A stretch of DNA of 64,000 nucleotides from Sabellastarte sp. h YS-2021 (GCA_964017235.1 OZ024935.1:7688001-7752000), one strand, 5' to 3'; shown: positions 11,828 to 25,600, counted from the first letter of the stretch. Numbers and translations: made by a program. The notes: generated by a model not told the origin, from the letters alone.

Positions 11828-12453
11828 GGCCCTTGCAAACCCGTTTTTTTCTCATTTGATGCATGGAAGCCTTCATTGCTTAAGCGGAGATGTGGGACTG
11901 TTGAAACTGAGTCACGTGCATTGTGTCTGCCAAACCTTTTATCCATGTGTTGTTTACTTTGAGATAACTCAGAAAGTGCTTGTCCCTCATAAGATGCAAG
12001 CAAGTTGTTTACTGATATTCCTGAATTGCCCCTCACAGTCTGCATTTGGGTATGATGGCTTCATGACGTTCAGATGTGACCCTTTTCTCTAAAGAGAATG
12101 AAGATATGACTGCAAGGGCTCCGAAATGGGTCCCTGATCTGGTCCTGGAGAGAATAACAAGCAGCAGAGGAACTTGGCAATGGATGCATCTGCCTGGGAC
12201 CCTGAAAATTCCCATAGGGTCCCTGATTTGATTAGGTATGTCCATTGGATGCACCGCTGCCTGTGTGGAGACAGAATGTGGCGAACTTGATGGCTGACCA
12301 GGAGTGTGAGACCGAGGATTGATAGGGGTAGAGTTATGTCTCTCCAACTTGTCTATTTTTCTAGTTAAAACTGCATTGAACTCATTGATTCCACATAACA
12401 TGACCATAATAGCATCATTACTACTGGAAGAGGTTGATTATTGTGTGACAGTA

Positions 12454-14101
12454 GGATTCACAAAAGGTCTTAAAACTTGGACAAAATTTTTGCTAAGACC
12501 AGTCGTAACTTAAAGACTTTTATCTAAACTTAGATTTTATCTTAACTTGGGATTCAGAAAATATGCTGAGCCAAATCTTAGCTAAGACTTTTGTCTAAGC
12601 TTTTTTCATCACAAGTCACATAATCACATCAATAAACCACTGTCTCAGTGAATCTGATTGGCTGAGAGCCATAGCATAAGTTGTTGCACCAGAGTACATT
12701 GTGACAGACACATTTAAAGTCATTTTATTGTTAACAAAAACATTGAACAAATATCCACATTGTTGTTTTATATAGTAATATTGAAAGACATTTCCACATT
12801 GTTTTCACAACTATAGATATGAATCATATATTTTGCAAAACACATGAACATTGAATCCATATTTTACATATCTTTAACATCTTCAGTGTGTATTTTGCAC
12901 TATACATAAACACTGACATGCTGGCCTTCACTGAGTTTGGTAAATATGATTGGTTTATGCCAGGGAATGTAAACAAAAGTGAGCTGTTAGTTTGACTTTG
13001 ATAAAAATAAAAAAATAAAAACTTTACTGAGCAAATCATGTCACAGCAGAGCTTCCTGGTGTCAAGGTCAGTAAACAAACAACTTTGATTATTCAAATGT
13101 TTAAGTCAGTTACATGACCTATAGAGTAATGAAGTTAATTATTTTTGTAAAAATATGTTTTCAAATCTTGTTACTCATTTTAAGCTATATTATATATTTT
13201 AAATTATAAAGTCATATAAATAGTGAACCAAATGAGTAATAAAATTGATAAAGTGATATATAAAACTTTCACAGTGGTACTGTACTGTACATTAATCAGT
13301 GCGTTAATTGTGGATATTTTCAATAAATATGTGTTAAGCATTTGTAAGGTACAGCAAACTTGTGGATATGTATTTCTCTGAATATGTGTTGATGTACCCT
13401 GTGAAACCTGTTCACTTACTGTTAATTATTGGATTAGAAAAGGAAAAGTTCTGCAATTGAAAACATTCAAACCACTTCAAAACATAAAGTAAAGTACTTT
13501 ACAATGATGTAGTAAGTATTTTAAACTTAATTTTAGCCACATTAAGTTTTGCAGTGGAGAAACATGACATGGCAGCCATATTTAAGACTTTTTTCATAAC
13601 TTTAATGTAGCATTCTAAGAAAGGATTTTGTCTTAAAGGTGTATATTCCTATTTCAAAAGTGCTTTAAGTTTACTTTCCCTGTATAGACAAATGCATACA
13701 AAGTCCACATAGGTAAATAATTTGGAAAATAACAGCCTGTAAAGATTTAAAAAATTAATATTTTGTTTTGTAGTTCATTGACACATTTTGTTTGTTGTCA
13801 CCTTTTTTGGTGATTGTTTTATGTTTTATATTCAAGTAGGAGGTCACACATGTCATGTGATATGAGGATAGTTGAACAACAAAAACAAATACTTGTGTGG
13901 TCTTATTTAGTTAAAGTATGATCATTCCGAGGGAACTTTAAGATTTGGCCAAAAATTCTGAATATACACTTTAAAACCTTTTGTGAATCCTATTTTGTCT
14001 AAGCATAAAATTTGTCTTAACTTTATGACAAAACTTTCATTATTTAAGATTTTTATCTTAGACTTAAGACAAAACTTAGACTTAAGACCTTTTGTGAATC
14101 C
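12454..14101 (+). mobile_element. 1.65-kb TIR element, GGATTCACAAAAGGTCTTAA ends
   Basis: The left terminus GGATTCACAAAAGGTCTTAA is the inverted match of the right terminus CTTAAGACCTTTTGTGAATCC. The subterminal regions contain many short CTTAGAC/CTTAAGAC-type inverted motifs. The interior is AT-rich without a supported protein. The superfamily cannot be assigned, and the target duplication is not clear. Confidence 0.6.
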
Positions 14102-14461
14102 CGCCCCTGGTACTAGCAGAGGCTGTTACACGTTTCCCAATCTTAGGTAACAACTTCTTCTGAGATGGCATATTTTTAAAAATAATAAACAATAAAATCT
14201 TCTTAGAAAAAAAAACAATATAAAATCAAAGACATTTTCAAATTTGATGTAGTCACAATGGTATCAAGTATGAATGTGACCCCAGATTTAAGCTGAAGCC
14301 ATTGTGGCAGTTCTTCTGATTTCTAATTGGATGGCCAGAGGTAAAGAGTGGCATTGAAGCTGTAGCACTACAAAAGTAGAATCAAGAATAAGGTCTCCAG
14401 CTACTGCCCTGACAGGCCACTCACTATGCCATACCCTACCAAGTGTACAGGTTTACCTTAT
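14102..14461. other. No gene seen
   Basis: Short spacer between the TIR element and the large palindrome; nothing supported. Confidence 0.4.
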
Positions 14462-17400
14462 CAGGACTGTCCTCATAGACATTTCTCAGCTGTGGAGGTT
14501 TCCCCTACCTAGGTAGTTAGATTTGCCTCATTTGCATACACTGTTTATGATATAAGTGGAGATTCTCCTGGACACTTTTGTGAAATACCCAGAGACAATT
14601 TATGTTAATTTGGTGTCAGCTGACATTATGTTAAGTCAATACACCATATATACTGATAGAATTCTGAAGTAAATTATATAAAACACAAAACCAAATATAA
14701 CAAATGGTAAACCATGAACAGATTAATCAAGGCAGACTCCAATAAACATTAGGAATACCCCTGTTCCACTTTTGTGATAGACCTAAGACACAACCAATGT
14801 TAAAATTGAGGGGAGAACTGAAAATGAAAAGATTGACTTCACCAGCCAAATATTGAACTTATTACCTGTTCTATGACTACCACAATAGATAAAATAGCTC
14901 TGATAACACTGAGTTGCAGTCACTCTTGGGAAAGATTTGTTGCATGGAAAATGTGGACAACATAGGCTCTTTCACAGAACAAATTGGTCCTAATGAATCA
15001 TACACAAATTGGCGTTTTTACCAAATTGACACCCACCAGATTGATCCCAAGATAAAATGCTTTAATCCAATAGGCTATCAGAGAACCCTGGTTAAATTGG
15101 CCCGCAGGATAACATACCTTTGTCAAATTGGCCCCAGAAAATTATTGTGCTTTCAAAGAAATTATGTTAAACAAAGGATAAAAATCCTAAAAGTTTTATA
15201 TTGGTGAACAGAAGGTATTGGCTTAACTTATATATGATTCAATAAAACTTTTATAGCACTTAATCTCCATCAAACCAATTGCACTTTTCATAATTCTAAC
15301 TAAACAAGTGAGCAAATGAGAGACCATAAATGACATTGATTAAAACATCAAAAAGCATCATGAAATGATATGAAAGATATTAAGCATCCAAAAGTACTCT
15401 TTTATTACATTTATTGATTATTTCCAATTTGGGGCCAGGTTTACATGGTCAAGATTTCAGGGGGTTGATTTGCCAATTTGGCAGAGTTCTGTTTTCTCCA
15501 GTTCCCAGCCCTAGCGCCAAAAATATCAGTTACAACAACTTGGGAAATAAATGCTTACTGGCACATCCTTAATGCACCTTGATTTGATGATCATAGTCAA
15601 CATGATCAGGGCAGTCAGGAAGAAAATTGGTTACAGTGGAACAGGGGTATTGATTTTACAAGAAGAGCATAATCTTAGAGAAGACCAATATGTTTTTGTA
15701 ATTTGATTTTATATTATTTTACAATAATCTCTTCCGCATTCAAATACTTGTATCCATGGGTGAACTCTATGACATGTATTAGCCTAGCATTGATATAATT
15801 AACACAGATTCATGTTTGACTCTCTTTTATCTTGATATATTTTGTTTTCCATACATTATCTACACCATATAGTACAATATTTTAAAAAGTATCAGTGCTC
15901 CATGAATGTAAATTTTATGGTATTTAAAAAGGCCTAAGTATTGTTTTAACGTTCTCTGTCTAAGTGTAAAGTTTAATCTGTGTTTGATTTGTTTATTTAC
16001 AACTAATACTGGCAACACTATCAATATTATATTTAATGGGTTTTGTACTCAGTGACTTGGTTGGGAAAACAAATGTGTCAAAGAGAGTGTTTTCACCAGC
16101 AATTTCATTAAAACAATGATGACCTTTTCATCTAAACTTTAGAGGTTTCACAGAAAGGGCATGCAAGAACTGTCTGCATCCATATTATATTGTTTGAGTT
16201 TACCCGTTACAAACTTATGTACATTTTATTACATAAAAAATAAGGCCAAAAGGCAACCGCCATCATTGTAAAAAATTATGCTGTCATATTTAATGATAAG
16301 GTATTTCCTTATTGTTTATGGCATTGTTATTATTAACATAATTATTTTTGTAACATTAAGTTGATACTTTGGAAAAAAGGTCATTAATTTTTAATAAAGT
16401 TACTGCTGAAAACATTCTCTTTGATATATTTGTTGTCCCCACAAAGTTACTGAGTATACATCCATAAAATCTAGTATTGACAGTGCTGCTGTATTACTTA
16501 TAAAAACTTATTATTAAATTATATTACTTATAATTGAAATTACTTATAAAAACTTATTATTAAATTATATTACTTATAATTGAAATTTAACTTTTCATTT
16601 AGACAGAGAAAGCTAAAACAATACTTAGGCTTTAAATACCATAAAATTTACATATATGGGGCACTTATGCTTTTTAAAAATATTGTACTCTATGGTATAG
16701 ATAATGTATGGGGAACAAATATATCACCATAAAAGAGAGTCAAACATGATTGTGTGTTAATTATATCAATGTAATGCTAATATATGTCATGGAGTTGACC
16801 CAGCCAACATAATTGCAAATGCAAAGAAACAACTTGGAAAAAAGTATTTCTATACTGAAGAGATTATTGTAAAATAATATTAAATCAAATGACAAAAAGG
16901 TTTTGGTCTTCACAAAGATTATCATCCTGTTGCAAATAATAAATAATACCCCTGTTCCACTGTAACAAATTTTCTTCCTCACTGCTCTGATTATGTTGGC
17001 TATGATCACTGGGGATTCCGAGTTGTTGTAACTGATACTTTTGGTGTTAGGGCTGGGAACTGGACAAAGCAGATCATTGCCAAATTAGCAAATTGACCCC
17101 TTGAAATCTTGACCATGTAAACTGGGGCCCCAGTGTGAAACCATCAATAAATGTAATAAAGTAGTACTTTTTTGGGTGTTTAATATCCTTCATATTGTTT
17201 CATGATGATTTTTGCAGTTGTAATCAATGCTATTTATGGTCTGCCATTTGCTTACTTGTTTAGTTAGAGTTATGAAAAGTGCAATTGGTTCGATGGAGAT
17301 TGAGTGCTATAATAGTTTTATTGAATCATATATTTAGGTTAAACCCATATCGTTTGTTCACCAATATAAAACATTTATGAAATTTTCCCTTTGTTTAACA

Positions 17401-18677
17401 TAATCTCTTTAAAAGCACAATAATTTTACAAAAATATTTCATCCTGCACACCAATTTAACAATTTTTTTCTGAGCGCCTATTGGATTTGAGTATTTTATC
17501 TTGGGATCAATCTGGTGGGTGCCAATTTGGTAAAAACACTAATATGTCTATGATTCATTAGGACCAATCTGTTCTGTGATAAAGCCTGTGTTGTCCACAT
17601 TTCCCATGATACAACAAATCTTTCCCAAGAGTGACTGCAACTCAGTGTTATCGGAGTTATTTTGTCAGTTGTAATAGTCATAGAGCAGGTTATAAGTTCA
17701 ATATTTGACCGGCAAAGCCAATCTTTTTATTTTAGAAAAATTAATGAGATTATTTATTAGAAAATTATCCAGACCTATGAATCGGAGAACCAATGCAAAT
17801 CTGTATTCACTGGAAAGACAACTCACAAAAGGCAGTGAACCATCATTTGACCTTAAAGGAGGGGCCAAAGGTCAAATCTGACAACACCAGAAGATTCCCA
17901 GCCCATGATTTCCTATAGGTTTGTTTCACATTGCAAAGCTCGAGAACCAATAATAAAGGAGATATAGGCACTTTTAAAGTCCGTTATGTGGGATACTTTG
18001 GTACTCCATGGATGACCTTGAATTAAGAGCTTCAAGATGAAATGTCTGCAAGGTTGTAGAAGACATGTATATCTGTTATACATATCACCTATGAAGAGAT
18101 TCTACCTTCTACCTGTGAGAAACAGCCAGTAGAAAATGCATATAATTTTTAAAGAAATGCCCCCATGGCTATAATTTCAGTCCCAGAGAAGCTTACCCCC
18201 CATGAAGATATCCTGAAAATTTGGTGAACCTAGCTGATGCAGTTTTTCTCTTAGAGCATTAATGCCAAAAATCTCTTTACGCACGGTGGCGTAGCGAATG
18301 CTAAACCAAAGTGTCCACATCCAACGGATGTCTCTGGTGGATACAATTAGATTATTATCAATTTTACTACTTCTCCCCCAATTTTAACATTCCTTGTGTC
18401 TTAAGGTTAATCACAAAATTGGAACAGGGGTATTCCTAATTTCTATTAGAGTCTGCCTTGATTAATCTGTTCATGGTTAAATTCTATTGGTTTATATGGT
18501 GTATTGAATTACCATAATGTCAGCTGACACCAAATTAAAATGAATTGTCCCTGGTGTTTCACAAAAGTGACCAGGAGAATCTCCACTTTTGTCATAAACA
18601 GTGTATGCAAATGAGGCAAAACTAATTACCTAGGTAGAGGAAACATCCACAGTTGAGAAATGTCTAATAAGGCCTGT
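14462..18677. repeat. 4.2-kb imperfect palindrome
   Basis: The left arm (about 14462-16124) is matched in reverse complement by the right arm (about 16379-18677). Landmarks include 14505-14650 against 18490-18660, 14912-15080 against 17480-17655, 15632 against 16965, and 15770-15960 against 16605-16790. The loop is ~255 bases. The right arm is longer because of an insertion near 17735-18370 and a duplicated block near 16500-16590. This could be a foldback element or a head-to-head duplication. No coding frame is preserved in both arms. Confidence 0.7.
17755..17965 (+). repeat. Second copy of the AAGGTCA-rich dispersed repeat
   Basis: Matches about 9745-9950: GAGAACCAATGCAAATCTG, GGAAAGACAACTCAC, GGAGGGGCCAAAGGTCAAAT and AGATTCCCAGCCCATG occur in the same order. 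It sits inside the segment present only in the right arm of the large palindrome, so it was inserted after the palindrome formed. Confidence 0.55.
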
Positions 18678-18689
18678 TGAAAAGAAATA

Positions 18690-20460
18690 TCATTGTACTA
18701 TGCTGAACTTGACTCGTGTAAATTCTGTGAGAAAGTTAGAAAGGAACTTAATGGTATGCTATTCGTTACCAATTTATCCAAACCCTACAGAAATAAAATT
18801 GATGGCACATCAACTGAGGGTCAAGTGTTGGTCAAAGTCTATTACCACATGTGTTAACTCATGTATCACAGGTGAACAAAAAGCAAACACCAGTAGTTCC
18901 AGCACATAAGGTGCTAGTGTGCCTTCTGATAAGGATCTCATACAGCCAGTAATCTACTGCATAGTCTTGTCACTACAAATGTATCAGCTGAGAATGTTAA
19001 AAATGCAACAGTTGGCTTTTTCGTGATGAGGTTTCACTGCTGCAGAAGCTGATCTTTGGGTCTGTTGTGGGTCTGCAATTATAGGTGAATAGAACAAGTG
19101 GAAAGAAACTATTACTCGCTCTGCAAAGGAAGCAAATGTTACAGACATTCTAAATTCCTATTCCAACTTAGATAAATGTGACTGTGTTCCTGATATTGGC
19201 ATTAGTCATATTCAGAAGACCTGGACAATATTACTCTTAACTCTAAATAGTTAAGAATCGAGAAATCTTTCATGCAGATCGCTCTAGAGAGGTTCATTTT
19301 TGAGAACCTAACCCTAAAAGACAGTGTGAAGCTCAATTCGTTATGTAAGCTAGGTATCGTCAGGGACTGCCAATACTGGTGTTACTTCTGCCTCTCTGGT
19401 GTTACCACTCACAGTAAATCCCTGGGCAGAAACAACTTGCCAAGATATGCAGCGAAAGCTTAAGCCACCTACTAATCTGAGTAATAGCTGTAACGGTAAG
19501 AATGATAGTTACAAGTTATAGTCTAATAATCTTATCTTTGCATGTCACAGATTGTAGGTAGTTTTAAATATCGTTTTAATTCAATGCAAGTGCACTGTTT
19601 CTCACCAAATAATATCCTTGTGTCTACAATTATACCTATACCTAAAAGTATCAAAATGTCTCTTAATGACTCTTCAAATTTTTGGAGGCATTACCTAAAG
19701 TAGTATCATTGGAAATGTATTTCATCTGTTGATCATAATACAAATAGGGAAGTACTGAAACCAAGAAGTTGTACATTATTATAATAAAAATAACAGTGAT
19801 CTTTATGTTATGATGCTTGATGCGTCAAATACCTTTGATCATATTGAGTATGTCAAATTATTTACATTGTTGATAAAAAAGGATAATGACCTCTTAAATG
19901 TTGTACTCTAGCCTTTATGCACACAAACCAATGTGCTAAACTTAGATGGTGACACTATGAATCAGACTGTGTAAAAGTCAGTAATGGAGTGAAACAGGAT
20001 GGTATTTTATCGCCTATACTCTGCACAATTCATATTGATGAAATCTTATTCACACTTCATAAATTTCAAATTATTTAACTCTGCTAATGTAACAGTGAAA
20101 TATAAATTGTTTAAAAATTTTTGCATGCCAGTATATGGTTCTGTGCTGTGGGATCTAAGTTCAAATGACTTATTCAAATTCTATTCTACATAGAGAATAG
20201 GTTTGAGAAGGTTGTTTAATCTTCTTCATAAGACTCATTTTAGGTACTTACCTCTGTTATGTAATGACGTACCACTTCATGTTCAGTTATTTTTACCTAC
20301 AAGTGAGAATACATGTGTTCAACTGGCAAGTAAACTTGCTTTGAATGGTAGGTAGTCCAGCATTGGTAAAAGTGTGTTACATATATTCAAGCTATTACAA
20401 TATAATTCAACCTATGTTTTACAATCCCCACTTTAATTAGAATGTTAGTTCATGAGTATG
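18690..20460 (+). pseudogene. Decayed non-LTR retrotransposon (reverse transcriptase remnant)
   Basis: Fragments in shifting frames resemble a CR1/Jockey-type reverse transcriptase. They include a VSTIIPIPK-like segment near 19620, MLDASNTFDHIEYVKL near 19815 (the first catalytic aspartate region) and VSNGVKQDGILSPILC near 19980. A C-terminal tail near 20200-20330 includes NLLHKTHFRYLPLL. Multiple stops and frame changes mean it cannot work. The family assignment rests on motif order only. Confidence 0.5.
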
Positions 20461-21500
20461 CTTCTGCATTATGTTCTGCAAAACATTACATAACTTGTGG
20501 TAACATAAATGGTTTAATGTTTATTAAAGAATGTAACAACATAAGGTTTTCATTGGGAGAACTTGATACTGCTATTGAATTTTTATGCATGTCATACTTT
20601 GTTGTTAAACTAAATCTGTATATGTCTATACATGGTCTCTTACTTACTGTCACTTTATCTTGTGAAAAATATTAAATAACTTCAAACTGCCACATTTAAA
20701 AGCACTTTTATTTTGGCATAAAGTATATGTCAAAACAGAAAAATATATTTCAGAAGTGTGTTAAGTGTCACAGTATAAAGTCACTTTTGATTGCCTTTAA
20801 ATGTGCAATTTGCCTGATACTGTATGTGATAACTAGTCACTACTGTATTTCGACAGTCTAAGTAATCGGTCTCATCAGAGGCTGGAGAGTGTGTGTAACC
20901 CTACCCCCTAAGGTCCTTTTTGGAAAGTGCAATTGCACCGCCAGTTTGCACCAGTGCTGGGTGCACTTTTTGCACCTTTATGTGGTGCAAGGTGTGTAAG
21001 TGCTGAAAAGTGTTATTGGGTGCTGTATAATAATTATTGGGGGGATCCTTTAGAAAATTTTTATTTCTAATATTTTTTAAATGGTTGAAATACTTATATT
21101 GGATTGTATTCTGCCCATTTCTAAAGAATATTTTCACTTCCGGTTACTAAATGTCTCATTGTGTACCCAGACATGAAGTGTGTTAATCTTAGTGTTATAT
21201 ACACTTTTTATAGATTGGTGTGTGGGAGAGACTTAAGAAGTTCAATATGCCAGTTTTCATCAGGAGTAGGATGTTTCTTATTTTAAAGGGACATGCAATT
21301 TTCTCTGCTGGAATAGTGTTCCCTCAAGTATAACACTCCCAAATCTGAACATAGAAAGATGAGAGAGAAATGGTGGATGTGGAATATTGGGGCTATACAT
21401 CCAATAGGCATTAATCAATTTATTTAATAAAATGTTCCATTAATGTCCCTTCACACTCCGGACATTACCCTTATTTTCCATAAAATATATGTCATACTGA
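20461..21500. other. Repeat-rich, no gene
   Basis: Bases ~20640-20735 recur at ~22050-22150 (TCTTACTTACTGTCACTTTA, then CTTCAAACTGCCA). A patch at 20940-21010 has several GTGCA/TGCAC repeats. No coding region is supported. Confidence 0.4.
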
Positions 21501-21838
21501 AATGTCCTAGAGAACCCCTTCTTTTAGATGCAATAGATTATCTTGGGCATACTTAAATGTTTCTTGTGATATGAACTTTCACTTCACTTATGCTTGCTAA
21601 TTTCATGAATTTAGAGCCTGCATTCGGGTTCAGGCAAGTTCATTCCTCTGGGAGACTTACCAAAAATAAAAGTTTAGTATTTTTCAGTGTACTACTTCTG
21701 TGGCCTCTGATTGGTCCTCATGGCCTACCTGCATTTGCAGGCTGAAACCTCTGCCACTTCAACTTTGGCAGCACGAGGGGTCACATTGAAAAAATTTTAA
21801 CTCTGAATTTTTAGTCTTACGGTTTTATTTTTTTACGT
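21501..21838 (+). repeat. ~335-bp direct repeat, copy 1
   Basis: Nearly identical to 22153-22492, from AATGTCCTAGAG through TTTTTAGTCTTACGGTTTTA. Copy 2 sits just upstream of the DIRS-like gag region, so this may be the 5' terminal region of the retrotransposon in two copies. Confidence 0.6.
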
Positions 21839-21942
21839 TTGTGTAGTGTCTGTACACATATATACACATGTTTCAGTTGTAGTGTTCCTATCTGTGTGTT
21901 TCTACTTTTTGTACTGACATACAAAACTGACGTCAACATCTC

Positions 21943-22045
21943 AAAATGTAAATCAGGAGTATCTTTGACCGGCAATAAAACAAGCCTCCAGCACCATGCA
22001 GAAATAGTGAATCTTCAAAATGTTTCAGGGACTGTTTGTCATGCC
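21943..22045 (+). repeat. Inverted-repeat partner of 61352-61455
   Basis: AAATCAGGAGTATCTTTG, GGCAATAAAACAAGCC and TTCAAAATGTTTCAGGGACT match the reverse complement of 61352-61455 with few changes. The pair brackets the whole nested stack of elements. Confidence 0.6.
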
Positions 22046-22152
22046 TTGGTCTCTTACTTACTGTCACTTTATATTGTGAAAAATATTAAATAACTTCAAA
22101 CTGCCATATTTAAAAGCACTTTTATTTTGGCATAAAATATGTGTCATACTGG

Positions 22153-22492
22153 AATGTCCTAGAAAACCCCTTCTTTTAGATGCAATAGATTATCTTGGGC
22201 ATACTTAAATGTTTCTTGTGATATGAACTTTCACTTCACTTATGCTTGCTAATTTCATGAATTTAGAGCCTGCATTCGGGTTCAGGCAAGTTCATTCCTC
22301 TGGGAGACTTACCAAAAATAAAAGTTTAGTATTTTTCAGTGTACTACTTCTGTGGCCTCTGATTGGTCCTCATGGCCTACCTGCATTTGCAGGCTGAAAC
22401 CTCTGCCACTTCAACTTTGGCAGCACGAGGGGTCACATTGAAAAAATTTTAACTCTGAATTTTTAGTCTTACGGTTTTAGTTTTTTATGTTT
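22153..22492 (+). repeat. ~335-bp direct repeat, copy 2
   Basis: Second copy of 21501-21838, offset about 652 bases. It ends ~65 bases before the first ATG of the DIRS-like gag region and probably represents the leading terminal repeat or untranslated leader of that element. Confidence 0.55.
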
Positions 22493-22557
22493 ATGTGGTG
22501 TCTGTACACTGTACATTGCTGTACTTTGCTGTACTGGTAGTTAGTCTGTTCACTGGA

Positions 22558-24620
22558 ATGGCAAAAGCTTCTAAACAACCTGCGTACATCAAAGACGGAT
22601 CAGGTTCACCTACCTGTCCAGCTCCAGTTTTCGGATGACACACAGTTTATGGCTCAGCTTTTGAAGCAACAGGAACAGTCAGTGCAAGTATCCAATTCTG
22701 ATTCATCAGCTTCAGAATTAAATTGTAGTGATCTTGTCCAGTCGGATGATGAAACAAATAACACTAAAAATCCAAATGTTTCTAATGTTGCTTCTGATAT
22801 TTCTGACAAGCAAACTGCTAGTACTAGTGTGTCACAAGAAACAATTAATGCACAGATTCTAGAACAGTTACAAAGTATTGGCCAACGCTTGACAAAAATC
22901 GAGAGTACCCAGTGTAAAAAGACTACTAGCACTGGAAAAATGAAGAGTACTTCTAAAAAGCAAAAACATAAGACCTCGGTCACACTGCCACAGGTACACG
23001 AAAAATTGTCCACAAATGTGTCAAAGTCGAATCCGATTACTGGTCAGATGTGACAGAGTACTTCTGTTGGAAATTCTCTTACAATGCCAGTTGGTTCAAA
23101 TGTACAAGATTCAAGTTCGAACCAAGGTAATCGTCAGTCATTGATTTCCCAAAATCCAGTGATTCAGAACACTACCATCACACATGAACTTAGGCAAGAT
23201 ATCTACATACAAAGTCAAGTTGAGAAACGTTTAAAGGACCTGGCTGATTCTGTTAGAACAGGTAACTGTAAACAAAAATCACTCAGAGGTGGTTCAGTAG
23301 AGGTCATAGTGCCAAATAGAGTCAAATGGATACACGAGTACATACTGCCATATGATCATTATCGCTCACACAATGGATGGCTGGTTTTTGCCACATCATG
23401 AAGGAAGAACAAAATTCTCAAAATCAAAAATTTATGCTTGCTTACCTTATTTCGCTTCTAGATGATGCTAATGACTTTTCTTGGGATGTAGCAAAGGCCA
23501 GTCATGTCGTCCTCTTATGTAGGATGGAGCAAGGGGAAGTTGTCCGTTGTAAGGAAATTGACAAGATTAATTGGATAAGGAGGGCTAATGCCCAGAGACA
23601 TATTTCACAAAGTCAGTACAGTGCTCTCTCTTAGGAAAAATGCTAACAAAAACACCAAATCCATGCCTTGTCAGTACTTTAATCAAGGCTCTTGTGTTCA
23701 TCAAAAATCCCATGAGACCAAAGGTACTTTATACAAACGTATCTGTGCTTCCTGCTTTGCATCTCAAGGCAAGGCTTATCCACATTCAGAGACTGATTGT
23801 AGAAAGAAACTCAAGTAAAAGGCAAAAAAGAGTAGGTTTGGGCATGTGTCTCAGTAATCATGCCCAGTCAGTGCAAGTGGATTGTGTTTCTTCCAGAGTT
23901 TCAACAAAAAATTTGCAAGAAAAACATGAGTACCTTTGTCAAAAAGTACCCAAAAGTACAGCTATTTCCTGGTTTCACAAAGCCAAAGCCTTACGACACG
24001 TTGTTCCTGACCTTTCTTATGCACAGGTCTTGGCAAAGGGTTCAAATCTAAAACATACAGTATCCTTGGGCAAAACACTGAAGGGGATTGTAAAATCATT
24101 CATAAAGGATTTCATAAAGCTCAAAGCTTTCTGTCCGATATCAATAGCAAAAACAGATTTCAAGGCAAGAGATCAGTGACCAATTGTGGCAGTGTGGCCA
24201 GTGGTTTAGTCTCAACGAAAACTGTTAGTAAACAAGGTATTTTGACCGCAAACAAGTTTGCTGCACTTATTGGGGGTCCCCTGTGAGGATGATTCTGTAT
24301 CCTTTCAGGATGATTCAACATACTGCTTGAATTCAAATGTAAAAGGCACCACACCTACTAGAACTACTGTCAGTGTTACTAGTAGGCCAACAAAAGTCCC
24401 CACAGTCTCTGACTTGAACACTCATGTTGAATTGTCTCAATGTCAACCATTGTTTATTGGCAAGACAGATAAAAATGATGATCTAAGAAAAATTTCTTTT
24501 AAGGGGAATAAAAACAAAACTGGGTTTTTGGATCAGGGATCTAAAGTGTTGCGTGTTCAATTTGTTGTGACGTTAATGAAAACATCCAACAACTGAGTGC
24601 ATCTACTGATAACATAGGTA
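22558..24620 (+). pseudogene. DIRS-like retrotransposon gag-like region (broken)
   Basis: The open segments at 22649-23053, 23084-23401, 23377-23634 and 23588-23818 follow each other in changing frames, and together they follow the gag-like layout of animal DIRS elements. A Ser/Thr/Asn-rich N-terminus comes first. A conserved core follows, with WLVFATS, then MLAYLISLLDDANDFSWDVA, HVVLLCRMEQGEV and RRANAQRH. The last part is a cysteine/histidine-rich stretch (PCQYFNQGSCVHQKSHETKG ... ICASCFASQGKAYPH) that may bind metal and nucleic acid. Frameshifts and a stop after the first 30 codons (ATG at 22558) make it a pseudogene. The role in the DIRS cycle is known only by analogy to gag proteins. Confidence 0.65.
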
Positions 24621-25222
24621 CCTTATTGGATTTTCAGTTAGAAAACACCTTCATGGTACATTTGATCAGAAGAACATACCACATCACATTTGGGTCAACA
24701 GGTTTAGGTGTGCAGAATTTCAGGCATGTATTAAGCAAAATGGTTCTGCTTTTGGTTTCATACCAGTCAGCCCTTTGGCAACTTATACAGGTGACCCGAG
24801 GAATTGGGACTTCAAACCTGACATCATTGAAATGCATCAAATCAAAAAACAAACTGGTCTCCCAAACTTTTTAGGGGCCCGTATACCAGTTCCTTCCAGG
24901 CTTAGACCTGATAGGTGGCATTTTCACCTTGAAAATTTTTGGAATAACAAAATTGTAGACTTTATACAATATGGATTCCCCCTAGATTTTGATAGAACCC
25001 ATGAACTCCAATCCACAGACACCAATCATGTTTCAGGTCTTCAAAACTTGGACCATATGTAAAATTATATCACAGAAGAATGTGCCCTGAATGCCATCTA
25101 TGGCCCATTTAAGGAACCCCCAATAACATTACACATATCTCCTTTAATGACAAGGTCAAAACAAAATTCTAACAAAAGAAGAACGATTATGGACCTTAGT
25201 TGGCCCAAAGGCTTGTCTGTTA
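24620..25222 (+). pseudogene. DIRS-like reverse transcriptase, N-terminal part
   Basis: The segment at 24775-25062 carries YTGDPRNWDF, GLPNFLGARIPVPSRL and DFIQYGFPLDFDR, typical of the region just before the catalytic core of DIRS reverse transcriptases. After a frame change the sequence reads RRTIMDLSWPKG and is then cut at 25222 by the Harbinger element. The frame continues at 29762. The protein would copy the element RNA into DNA. Several frame breaks make it non-functional. Confidence 0.65.
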
Positions 25223-25588
25223 TGCCCCTGTCCCACCAAAAGACTAAGCCCCGATCCTGTCCGTGACCCTTAATCATGGACAGTCAGTGAGAAAAAAGGT
25301 AAAATGGATGGGAAAACTGAATCAGAATTAAAGCCTGGGATTAAGTTCAGATCGGCCTCAGGAAGCTTGAGGAGACCCCAGGTGACCCCAGACAGTGCCT
25401 GACTGTTCTGGGACTAAGCACCGACTAAGCCAGTTTTTTGGTCGGTTTGAATCATGACCTTGTCATAGACATACCGACTTGGGCCCCTACTAACCCCCGA
25501 TTAAGTCCCGGCTTCCTCAGGCCTCCTCAGTCTTCCCCAGACCAATGTGGCTGACTCTTGTTTTGCAAAAAAACTGGATTTTCCGGGT

Positions 25589-25600
25589 ATATATATAAAT
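25589..25600 (+). promoter_or_regulatory. TATA box of Harbinger transposase
   Basis: TATATATATAAAT lies about 145 bases before the first long open segment of the transposase. Confidence 0.5.

Noticed and set aside
20901..21137. Minus-strand small frame
   Set aside because: No domain, no conservation evidence; it lies in repeat-derived DNA.
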